From Gemmatimonadaceae bacterium (GTDB lineage Bacteria > Gemmatimonadota > Gemmatimonadetes > Gemmatimonadales > Gemmatimonadaceae), in assembly GCA_035606695.1 (NCBI GenBank), contig DATNEW010000026.1:477896-541895 (forward strand): a DNA stretch of 64,000 bases, given 5' to 3'. Made by a program: the position numbers and the translations under genes. This document shows, piece after piece, positions 25,273 to 33,177 of this stretch. The notes beneath the pieces are model-generated. The model was not told where the DNA came from, did not search any database, and saw only the letters and a list, made by a program, of their open reading frames with translations. Numbering within the stretch: position 1 is the stretch's first letter; every line of letters begins with the position of its first letter.

Positions 25273-26573
25273 GTCGCGGACATCCAGGCCGGATCGCCGG
25301 TCGCGTCGTGATGCAACTCCTCCCATCGCGTGCTGACCAGCCGTCGCTCGCGTCGCGCGGCGAGCGCGAAGAGCAGCGGCGTTGTCGCAAGGCAGAGGCC
25401 GCCGGTCCAGGGCCAGAGCGCGATCGCGGTGCCGAACACGACGGCAGCGATCATGATGTCTCCTCCCGCGCTCGCCTGCCGCTTCGCGCCGACGCGAATC
25501 GACGCCGCGGAGGCCGCGGCCATCGGCGGCAACAAGAGCGCGACGACGATCGCCGATCGCCAGTCGAGCGGCACCAGCGCGACGACGGCAAGCGCCATGG
25601 TGACGCCGAGCAGGGTCACGTCGCCTGCGACGCGTTGGCGGGAAGACCAGGGCAGCGAGCGCACCCAAGGCCACGCGGGCCGCGTGCGCACGATGCTACT
25701 CGCCAGCGCGGTCGAGAGTACCGCGATCGCCAACGATCCACAGATGCGCACCGTGCGCATCTGCGCCTCGCGATCGAGATCAGGATTGTGCAACACGATC
25801 AGATAGCCGAACGCGACGAAGATCGCCGGCGCGAACGTGATCGCGATGAGCGTGGCGACGGGAAGCGTTCGCGTCGTCAGCCGAATCCACTGCGCGATGG
25901 GTGATGCGGCCATGCTCCACCGCGGTGCGGTATGGACCGGCTTGCGCCGCAGTCGCACGATACCGCCGGACAAGCGATCCGAGCTCACCAGCACGGCGAC
26001 GGCAATGATGTTCGGTATCCACGCGCCAATCGCCGCGAGCGCGAGCGCAATCAGCGCCAGCGCGGGTCCCGCACGTCTCTCGACGGGAAGAACCACGGCG
26101 GCCGCCGAGATGATGATCAACGGAAGGCTCGCGACCTTCGCCGCGTCCAACCTGGCGTGATACACGAACAGCGCCCCGAGCAGCGCGAGGATCGCGACGA
26201 CAATCGCGAATGCCTGCGTGCCGCAGAGAGCGGCGATGGCGGCACGCCGGCTCGTCGTCCGCGAGACCGCGAGGCTTCGCATCCAACCGGTGGCGCCGAG
26301 TGTGATGCGCGGCATCGCGACGCCGGCGAGCGCGACACAAATCGCCGCGAGCGTCACTCGTGTGTTCCACGTGCCGCGTCTCGCGACGAGCTCGAGAATG
26401 GCGGCGTGGATGCGCGTCGGCGCTTCATCTTCGAGGCCGTAGAAAAACACCACTGTCGCCCCGACGATCGCATTGGCGCGCAACGCCACTCTCGCGCCCG
26501 CGCGCCAGTGAAACGCGACGAGATCACGCGTGGGGCCGTTCGTCGCGTGGCGAGGGAGCGAAGCCTCGGGCAT
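25269..26573 (-). CDS. ABC transporter membrane subunit (ABC-2-like)
   Basis: 434 residues with about ten hydrophobic segments from residue ~70 on (for example TLAAICVALAGVAMPRITLG and PLIIISAAAVVLPV). Low similarity to named families; the assignment as permease comes from coupling to the ATPase and from topology. Charged cytoplasmic loops contain SRTTSRRAA and VRLRRKP. It is divergent from the GH3 gene with 10 bp between start codons. Confidence 0.7.
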   Translation of the reverse strand: MPEASLPRHATNGPTRDLVAFHWRAGARVALRANAIVGATVVFFYGLEDEAPTRIHAAILELVARRGTWNTRVTLAAICVALAGVAMPRITLGATGWMRSLAVSRTTSRRAAIAALCGTQAFAIVVAILALLGALFVYHARLDAAKVASLPLIIISAAAVVLPVERRAGPALALIALALAAIGAWIPNIIAVAVLVSSDRLSGGIVRLRRKPVHTAPRWSMAASPIAQWIRLTTRTLPVATLIAITFAPAIFVAFGYLIVLHNPDLDREAQMRTVRICGSLAIAVLSTALASSIVRTRPAWPWVRSLPWSSRQRVAGDVTLLGVTMALAVVALVPLDWRSAIVVALLLPPMAAASAASIRVGAKRQASAGGDIMIAAVVFGTAIALWPWTGGLCLATTPLLFALAARRERRLVSTRWEELHHDATGDPAWMSAT

Positions 26574-26583
26574 ACATTAAGGT

Positions 26584-28878
26584 ATGTCGATTCGGGGGTC
26601 GGCTCCAATGCCGCTGCGTGTGTCGCTCGCGAGCGTGCTGCTCGCTCTGCCGCCGATCGCGCAAAGCCAGGTCGCGCCGTGGATGAATCCTGCACTGGCG
26701 CCCGAGCGTCGCGCCGTGCGCCTCGTTCGCGCCATGACGCTGCCCGAGAAGTTCGAGCAGCTCGTCGGCTCCCCGGGTGTCGTGCCGGAGTTGCCGCAGT
26801 GCTACGGCGCTCGGCACGTGAATGGGATTCCACGGCTGCTCATTCCAACATTCAGAATCACCAATGGTCCCGTCGGCGTTGGGCAGAACGATTGCGTTCC
26901 GCTGGACACGCCGAACCTTCCGCGCGGCGCACAAGGGAGCCGGGAGTCCGCGCGCGCGACACAGCTGCCGTCGGCGATGGCCGTCGCCGCGTCGTTCGAC
27001 CGCGGTGTCGCGCGGCAATTCGGCGACGTGATCGGTACTGAAGCCCGCGACTTGGCGCTCGACGTCGTCGAGGGACCGGGCCTCAACCTGGCGCGCGTCC
27101 CGCAGGCCGGCCGCAACTTCGAGTACTTCGGCGAGGATCCGTATCTCACCGGCACGATGGCATCCGCCGAGATTCAGGCCATTCAGCGCCACGGCGTGAT
27201 CGCCGTGGCCAAGCACTTCGTGGCGAACGAGCAGGAGACGAATCGCTTCACGGTCAACGAGACGGTGGACGATCGCGTGTTGCACGAGCTCTACTTTCTG
27301 CCGTTCGAGATGGCGGTGAAAGACGGCCGCGTGGCCTCGGTGATGTGCTCGTACAACATGGTCGACGGGTCGTACGCGTGTCAGGACGAGTACAATCTCA
27401 CGAACGTGCTGCGCACGCAGTGGGGCTTTACCGGCTACGTGCAGACTGATTTCACCGCGCTCCACGCGACGGCGGCGGCGATGCGCGCCGGCGTCGACCA
27501 CGAGATGCCCGGCATTCACGTCAGCACGCCGAGCGGTTCGCGCTTCGGCCCGTGGTGGGCGCCGGACAGTTTGCGTTCCGCGCTCGACCGCGGCGAGATC
27601 TCGGAAACGGACATCGACACCGCGCTCCTTCGCCGCTATGCGGTAATGTTCGCGCTCGGCATCTTCGACCGGCCGATCGTGCAGTCAGTCATCGACACCG
27701 TGCGCGACGGCGCTATCGCGCGGTCGATCGGCGAGCAGTCCGCCGTCTTGCTCAAGAACGTTGGACGCTTTTTGCCGCTCGATCCACAGCGCGTGCGCTC
27801 GATTGCGCTGATCGGTCAAGCCGAATACGCCTCGAAGGCGGTGGCGGGGTGTTGCGGCGGCAGCTCCGACGTGATTCCGCTGTACTCGGTTGCGCCGCTC
27901 GACGGCATGCGGCATACACTCGCGCGGCTTGGCTCGCGCGCGGCGACGACGCTCACCATCGTCGCGAACGACAACGCGAATCTCACCTCGGCCGTGGCGG
28001 CGGCGCGCGGCGCGGAGATCGCCGTGGTGCTGGCCGGCACGATCGCCGACGAAGGGCGCGATCGCCCGAGCATCATGCTCTCGAACGGACAGGACTCGCT
28101 CATTGCCGCGGTGGCGGCGGCGAATCCGCGCACGATCGTCGTGCTGAAGGACAATGCGTCGACGGTCATGCCCTGGATCGATCGCGTGCCGGCCGTGCTC
28201 GAGGCGTGGTTTCCGGGCGAAGAAGACGGCAACATCGTCGCGGATCTGTTGTTCGGCGAGGCGACGCCGTCGGGCCGGTTGCCGGTCACGTTCCCGCGGC
28301 GAGAGGCTGATCTGCCCGCGATTTCGCCGGACCGGTGGCCTGGCCTCGATGCGAGCGGCCGGCCGGTGTCGGCCGCGACGCCGAGTGATGTGCCGACGAA
28401 GGTGGCGTACTCCGAAGGCCTCGACATCGGCTACCGCTGGTTCGACGCGCGGAACATGCAGCCGCTCTTCCCGTTCGGATATGGATTGTCATATACTACT
28501 TTTGATATATCACAAGTGGAAATTACACCGTCCGCGGCGGACGGAATCCAGCCGATCGACGTTTGGCTCACCGTGACGAACACCGGCGATCGGCGGGGCG
28601 CCGAGGTGCCGCAGGTCTACGTCGCGCTGCCCACCGCGCTTGGCGAACCACCGAAACGATTGGTCGGCTTCGAGAAGGTGTGGCTGAATCCCGGCGAGTC
28701 GCGGCGCGTACGTATCGTCATCGACCCGCGGGCGGCCAATCATCCGCTGGCGCATTGGCTCTCCGATCGGCAGACGTGGGTTACCAGCAGCGGGAATTAC
28801 AATGTTCTGGTCGGTCGTTCGTCGCGGGACATTCTGTCGCAGCGGACCATTGAGATCCGGGCTCGCGAGCGGCGCTGA
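26584..28878 (+). CDS. Secreted GH3 beta-glucosidase
   Basis: 764 residues with a signal peptide ending around IAQSQ. The GH3 N-domain shows GPGLNLARVPQAGRNFEYFG, GVIAVAKHFVANEQETNR and the nucleophile in VQTDFTAL (TDF in place of the common SDW). The C-domain has the LLKN box, and AWFPGEEDGNIVADLLFG supplies the region of the acid/base in family members. A fibronectin III-like domain ends the chain (from ~640). It should release glucose or xylose from beta-linked oligosaccharides in the periplasm or outside. An in-frame ATG at 26608 would also keep the signal peptide; neither start has a strong ribosome-binding site. Confidence 0.9.
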   Translation: MSIRGSAPMPLRVSLASVLLALPPIAQSQVAPWMNPALAPERRAVRLVRAMTLPEKFEQLVGSPGVVPELPQCYGARHVNGIPRLLIPTFRITNGPVGVGQNDCVPLDTPNLPRGAQGSRESARATQLPSAMAVAASFDRGVARQFGDVIGTEARDLALDVVEGPGLNLARVPQAGRNFEYFGEDPYLTGTMASAEIQAIQRHGVIAVAKHFVANEQETNRFTVNETVDDRVLHELYFLPFEMAVKDGRVASVMCSYNMVDGSYACQDEYNLTNVLRTQWGFTGYVQTDFTALHATAAAMRAGVDHEMPGIHVSTPSGSRFGPWWAPDSLRSALDRGEISETDIDTALLRRYAVMFALGIFDRPIVQSVIDTVRDGAIARSIGEQSAVLLKNVGRFLPLDPQRVRSIALIGQAEYASKAVAGCCGGSSDVIPLYSVAPLDGMRHTLARLGSRAATTLTIVANDNANLTSAVAAARGAEIAVVLAGTIADEGRDRPSIMLSNGQDSLIAAVAAANPRTIVVLKDNASTVMPWIDRVPAVLEAWFPGEEDGNIVADLLFGEATPSGRLPVTFPRREADLPAISPDRWPGLDASGRPVSAATPSDVPTKVAYSEGLDIGYRWFDARNMQPLFPFGYGLSYTTFDISQVEITPSAADGIQPIDVWLTVTNTGDRRGAEVPQVYVALPTALGEPPKRLVGFEKVWLNPGESRRVRIVIDPRAANHPLAHWLSDRQTWVTSSGNYNVLVGRSSRDILSQRTIEIRARERR

Positions 28879-28907
28879 GCGCATCACACGCCCATAGGGA
28901 GGATGCA

Positions 28908-29288
28908 ATGGTTCGCGTGTCCGTCGAAGGCGATCGCGTGGTGTTCGAAGTCGAGGGATGGGACAAGGTGTGGGCGCTCAAGAGCCGCCTCGATATTCCC
29001 CTCGAGCATGTGCGCTCCGTCCGCGCCGACCCGGAACCGGCGCGGGGCTGGTGGCATGGTGTCAGGCTGCCCGGTTCGCAAATTCCCGGAGTGCTTACGG
29101 CAGGCACTTTCTATCAGAAAGACGGCGCCGTGTTCTACGACGTGCACGATCCCGACAACACGATCGTGATCGAGCTGACGGCGGCGCGTGTGTCATCCCG
29201 AGCGACCCTGACCCTGAGCGTAGCGAAGGGAAAGGGAAGTCGAGGGACCCCCGTCCCGACGGAGGAGTCGTACGCAGCGCTCCGCTGA
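28908..29288 (+). CDS. Small conserved hypothetical protein with repeat-derived C-terminus
   Basis: 126 residues after an AGGGAGG ribosome-binding site 6 bp upstream of the ATG. Residues 1-93 (WDKVWALKSRLDIPLEHVRS; YQKDGAVFYDVHDPDNTIVI) look like a compact beta-rich domain found in uncharacterised PH-like small proteins. From about residue 95 (ARVSSRATL) the sequence is the translation of REP-like repeat copy 4, so the natural end of the ancestral protein was probably near residue 94. Function unknown. Confidence 0.65.
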   Translation: MVRVSVEGDRVVFEVEGWDKVWALKSRLDIPLEHVRSVRADPEPARGWWHGVRLPGSQIPGVLTAGTFYQKDGAVFYDVHDPDNTIVIELTAARVSSRATLTLSVAKGKGSRGTPVPTEESYAALR

Positions 29289-29336
29289 GAAGGGGGTCCC
29301 TCGACTCCGGCGCTGCGCGCCTGCGCTCGGGATGAC
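29192..29336. repeat. REP-like palindromic repeat, copy 4 (longest form)
   Basis: 145 bp with the outer pair GTCATCCCGAGCG / CGCTCGGGATGAC and the nested GTCGAGGGACCCCC / GGGGGTCCCTCGAC pair also seen in copy 1. Its left half lies inside the 28908 reading frame and supplies that protein's stop codon. Confidence 0.85.
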
Positions 29337-29338
29337 AA

Positions 29339-29386
29339 CAGCGCCCCTCAAACTCAGCGCCCTTCAAACTCAGCGCCCCTCTAATC
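29339..29386. repeat. Three 16-bp tandem units at the end of ADOP 5
   Basis: Units CAGCGCCCCTCAAACT, CAGCGCCCTTCAAACT and a diverged third copy that runs over the stop codon of ADOP 5. They directly abut REP copy 4. Confidence 0.65.
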
Positions 29387-32029
29387 CGCCCGCAACACCA
29401 CCGCCGGATCGACATTCATCGCGCGCCGCGCCGGCACACCAACCGCCGCGATCGCGATCAACGTCATCGCCGCCGCCGAGCCCGCGAAGATCACCACATC
29501 CGCCGAACCGACGGAGTACAACAGCGCCGCGATCACCCGCCCAACCGCCGCGGCTGTCGCGAGACCGATGATCAGTCCCATCGCCAACAGCGCGCCCGCC
29601 TGCACGCTGACTACACGCAACACATCCACCGGCCGCGCGCCGAGCGCCACACGCAGGCCGATTTCCTTCGCGCGCTGCGCGACAGCGTACGAGATCACGC
29701 CGTACAATCCCATCGCCGCCAGCAACAACGACACCATCGCCATCAACGCGAGCATGCGAACGGCCACCTTGGCGCCCCGCATCGGTGCGCCGATATAATC
29801 GAACAGGGGCATCGCATTGTACACCGGCACAGTCGCGTCGACGGACGCGACCGCCCGCGCGATCGCTCGCACCGTCTGATCGACCGGCGCCGCACCGCGC
29901 GCGAGGAACGTGTACCCATATTCCGGGCGATAGACCTGCCGAATCGCGACGTAGAAGTACGGCTTCGCGGGCTCCGTCAAACGATACTGCATCACGTCCT
30001 TTGCCACGCCGACGATCGTGAACCATTTGCCCCAGCCGTGCACCCGCGCGCCAACGGCCGCCCGTCCGGCGAAGAAATGCCGCACGAACGCTTCGTTGAC
30101 GATCATCACCGGCGTGTGCGCCGAGTCATCGTCGAACGTGAAATCGCGGCCGCTGAGCAGTGCGATGTTTAGCGTTTTGAAATAGCCCGGGCCGATCGCG
30201 GCGCGGTTGACTTTCATGTTCTCGGTGGTCTGCGGCGCATAACCCTCGATCCGCAAATCCTCCCATGAGCCGGAGCTCAGGCTGAGCGGTACGTAGTCGG
30301 TGTAGCTGACGCTGGTGATGCCCGGCTCGCGCGCGATACGATCCGAGACGCGCCGAAGGAAGTCGTCCGCCGCGGCGGAATCATATCCGGCGAGCGTCAG
30401 GCTCACCGACGCCATGCCGACGCCAGTCGTGGTGAATCCGGGCGACACCGCTCGCGTGCGGCGCGCACTGTTGTAGAACAACCCCGCACCGACCAGCGCC
30501 ACGATCGCCAACGCCATTTCGGCGACGACGAGCAGGCTTCTCAGCCGCGTCGCATACACGCCCGGCGACATGCGATCCCCGTCGCGCAACGTGTCGCGGA
30601 ACCGTTCGCGCGACCCGTGCAGCGCCGGCGCGATCCCGGCGACGAACGTGACGACGCTCGCGAGCACGGTGGTGAATAACACCACCCCGCCGTCGACGCG
30701 CGGATCGAGCAGCGTCGGCGCGGCGAACGACGGCACGAGCCAATGCATCGAGCGCGCGAGCCACAGGCTGCCGAACAACCCGAGCCCCGAGCCGGTGAAT
30801 GCCAGCAGCGATGCTTCCGTCAGCAGCTGACGCACGAGACGCCGCCTCGGCGCGCCGAGTGCGGTGCGCAACGCCAGCTCGCGCCGCCGGCCGGTTGCGC
30901 GCGCGACGAGCAGCGTCGCCATGTTCGCGCAGACGATGAGCAGCACGAGCCCGCATGCTCCGAGCAGCACCAGCAGCGGCGCGCGCAACGCATCCTGAAT
31001 GCCCCAGTGCGATTGCCAGAGCGGCATAAGGTTCGCGCTCATGCCGGCGCTGCGCCCGCCGTTCCTGGTGCTCATGAACGTGCCGAAGCGCCGCACTTCG
31101 TCGCCGGCGGCCGCCGCCGAATAGCGCGGAGCTACGCGAGCGAGCACGCGAAACGTCCGCCAATCGCGATCGTGCAGCATCGAGCCGATCGTCGGCATGA
31201 TCTGGCCGACCATCGCCGCCGGAACCCAGAGCTCGACCTCTTCACCGGGCATCGAGCCGCGAAAGGCTTTCGGCGCGACGCCCGCGATCGTGAACGGAAA
31301 CCGATTGATCTCGACGACCTTTCCAATGACGGCGCTGTCGCCGTGCCAGCGACGCTGCCACAAGCCGTAGCCGATGATGACGAGCGGTTGCGCGCCCTCG
31401 ACGTCACCGTTGGCCGACGAAAAGAAATGTCCGAGCGCGGGACGCACGCGGAGCACGTCGAAGAAATTCGTGGAGACCAGCTCGCCGGGTGCACGCTCGG
31501 GTCGCTCCACGTCGCCGAGCGTCAGCGACATTGGATACGCCGCGGCGAGGCCGTCGAATGACTTCAAGTATTTTCGAAAGTCGCGGTAGTCGAGCCACGA
31601 GACGGGAGTCCAGCTGCCCGACGACGTCGTCGACTCGAGCATCATGACGTGCGATGCGTCAGCGGCGCCCGGCAGGGGATCGAGCAGCACGGCGCGCGTC
31701 CAGCTGAACACCGTCGACGTCGCGGCGACGCCCAGCGCGAGCGTCACGACGACGATCGCGGCGACCGCCGGTGCGCGCCCGAGCTGCCGCATCGCGAAGC
31801 GCACGTCCATCAACAATGACTCAATGGTCGGCCACTGCCACGTTTCACGTCCGCGCTCTTGCAACGCCGTGACGTTCCCGAACGCGCGCCGCGCCTCGCG
31901 CTCCGCCTCCGCGCGCGTGTAGCCCGCCGCGATGAGCGCCTCGGTCTTTTCGTCGAGGTGCGCACGAATCTCCTCGTGCAGATCGTCGTAGATGCGTCGC
32001 CGGCGGAACACGCGATCGAGAATGCTCAT
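29381..32029 (-). CDS. ADOP-type permease 5 (with prefix domain)
   Basis: 882 residues. The prefix is well preserved at ~10-60 (IYDDLHEEIRAHLDEKTEAL, then TRAEAEREARRAFGN). TM1 lies around 88-110 (AVAAIVVVTLALGVAATSTV). The first FtsX block contains VCANMATLLVARATGRRREL, the second SYAVAQRAKEIGLRVALGAR, and the end is NVDPAVVLRAD. It starts 7 bp after padR-3. The 3' end carries tandem 16-bp units. Confidence 0.9.
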   Translation of the reverse strand: MSILDRVFRRRRIYDDLHEEIRAHLDEKTEALIAAGYTRAEAEREARRAFGNVTALQERGRETWQWPTIESLLMDVRFAMRQLGRAPAVAAIVVVTLALGVAATSTVFSWTRAVLLDPLPGAADASHVMMLESTTSSGSWTPVSWLDYRDFRKYLKSFDGLAAAYPMSLTLGDVERPERAPGELVSTNFFDVLRVRPALGHFFSSANGDVEGAQPLVIIGYGLWQRRWHGDSAVIGKVVEINRFPFTIAGVAPKAFRGSMPGEEVELWVPAAMVGQIMPTIGSMLHDRDWRTFRVLARVAPRYSAAAAGDEVRRFGTFMSTRNGGRSAGMSANLMPLWQSHWGIQDALRAPLLVLLGACGLVLLIVCANMATLLVARATGRRRELALRTALGAPRRRLVRQLLTEASLLAFTGSGLGLFGSLWLARSMHWLVPSFAAPTLLDPRVDGGVVLFTTVLASVVTFVAGIAPALHGSRERFRDTLRDGDRMSPGVYATRLRSLLVVAEMALAIVALVGAGLFYNSARRTRAVSPGFTTTGVGMASVSLTLAGYDSAAADDFLRRVSDRIAREPGITSVSYTDYVPLSLSSGSWEDLRIEGYAPQTTENMKVNRAAIGPGYFKTLNIALLSGRDFTFDDDSAHTPVMIVNEAFVRHFFAGRAAVGARVHGWGKWFTIVGVAKDVMQYRLTEPAKPYFYVAIRQVYRPEYGYTFLARGAAPVDQTVRAIARAVASVDATVPVYNAMPLFDYIGAPMRGAKVAVRMLALMAMVSLLLAAMGLYGVISYAVAQRAKEIGLRVALGARPVDVLRVVSVQAGALLAMGLIIGLATAAAVGRVIAALLYSVGSADVVIFAGSAAAMTLIAIAAVGVPARRAMNVDPAVVLRAD

Positions 32030-32036
32030 GCGTCGC

Positions 32037-32378
32037 TCACCCCTCTCCCAGCGCGAGCACCAGGTTGATGCCCTGGAACATGCGCTCGAAGCTCGAGACC
32101 GCCCGCACGAGATGCTTCGCCCCCGCCGGCGTCAATCGATAGATCCGCACGCGACGATTCGTCGCCGACACCCCCCACTCGGCCTTCACCAACCCGTCCT
32201 TGAGTAAACGCTGAAGGGCAGGGTAGAGCGATCCCTCCTCGACCTGGAGCAGGTTGCCCGACGCCTGTTGAATGCGCTGTACCAGCGCGTAGCCGTGCAT
32301 CGGCTCGACCTTCAACAGCCGCAGCACCATCATCTCGAGCGCGCCGGGAAACAGGTCGCGCGACTCCGCCTCGGGCAT
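32037..32378 (-). CDS. PadR-family transcriptional regulator 3
   Basis: 113 residues from the ATG at 32378 (PEAESRDLFPGALEMM follows). The winged helix has LRLLKVEPMHGYALVQRIQ, VEEGSLYPALQRLLKDGLV and the wing RVRIYRLTPAGAKHL. An in-frame ATG at 32405 would fall inside the predicted -10 box, which is why the later start is chosen. It heads the operon with ADOP 5 and is divergent from the DUF3891 gene. Confidence 0.88.
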   Translation of the reverse strand: MPEAESRDLFPGALEMMVLRLLKVEPMHGYALVQRIQQASGNLLQVEEGSLYPALQRLLKDGLVKAEWGVSATNRRVRIYRLTPAGAKHLVRAVSSFERMFQGINLVLALGEG

Positions 32379-32380
32379 CG

Positions 32381-32435
32381 ATCCACCGTGGATTGCTCGA
32401 GGCATAGAGTAAACTAGTGTCGGCGGGTTGGTCAA
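32381..32435 (-). promoter_or_regulatory. Predicted padR-3 promoter with small palindromes
   Basis: On the minus strand TTGACC (plus 32430-32435), 18 bp, TACTCT (32406-32411). A 13-bp palindrome ATCCACcGTGGAT (32381-32393) lies between the start of transcription and the ATG, and ACTAGT (32413-32418) lies in the spacer. Either could be the operator. Confidence 0.5.
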
Positions 32436-32451
32436 GGGTGAATCTTCCCGG

Positions 32452-33168
32452 ATGATCGTTCGCCACTCGAACGGCCGTCTGCAGCTCATCACGCAGCCCG
32501 ATCACGCGCGCCTCGCCGCGACGATCATGGAGCACTGTGCCGCGCTCGCCGGCCATCCGCGCCGCGCGACGATCCTCGAGGCGATCGCCGAGCACGACAC
32601 GGGATGGGCGGTCGAAGACGCATCGCCGCGAATCAATCCAACCACCGGCGCCGTCCTCGATTTCATCACCGCGCCCACCTCCGTCAGGCAGGGCGTCTGG
32701 CCACGCTGCGTCGCGCTGCTCGGCACCGACAACGCGTACGCCGCGGCGCTCGTCGCGCAGCACGCGGCCACCGTGTACTATCGCCAGCGCGGCAATCCGG
32801 AGTGGAAGGACTTCTTCAGAGACATGGAGCAACGGCGCGACGCGCTGCTGCGGCAATGCGAAGCGCCGCTCGAGCAGCTCCTCGAGGACTACACGTTCGT
32901 GCGTCTCGCTGACATCATCTCGCTGAACTTCTGCACCGACGCAACGGATCTCGCCCAGTACGGAGACTGGCAGGTGTCGCGCACGCCCGACGGCGTCGCG
33001 ATCTCACCCGACATCTTTGGCGGCGCCACGGTCGCCTTCGAGATCTCGGCGCGCGAGCTGATCGACGAACCTCGCGAATCCGACGAAGCGCTCTGGGACG
33101 CCATCCGCTCGTCGCCGACGGTGATACTCCGCGGCTCGGCGCATGGACGCGCCGACGCCGCGAGCTGA
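32452..33168 (+). CDS. DUF3891-family protein
   Basis: 238 residues. The start MIVRHSNGRLQLITQPDHARL is typical of DUF3891, with TILEAIAEHDTGWAVEDASP (an HD-like His-Asp pair) following. Later blocks are QHAATVYYRQRGNPEWKDFF and FVRLADIISLNFCTD. The helical, His/Asp-containing layout resembles HD-type proteins, but metal binding and activity are not established for the family. The frame extends 8 codons upstream; the ATG at 32452 is chosen because family members begin there. Confidence 0.8.
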   Translation: MIVRHSNGRLQLITQPDHARLAATIMEHCAALAGHPRRATILEAIAEHDTGWAVEDASPRINPTTGAVLDFITAPTSVRQGVWPRCVALLGTDNAYAAALVAQHAATVYYRQRGNPEWKDFFRDMEQRRDALLRQCEAPLEQLLEDYTFVRLADIISLNFCTDATDLAQYGDWQVSRTPDGVAISPDIFGGATVAFEISARELIDEPRESDEALWDAIRSSPTVILRGSAHGRADAAS

Positions 33169-33177
33169 TTGACAGGT

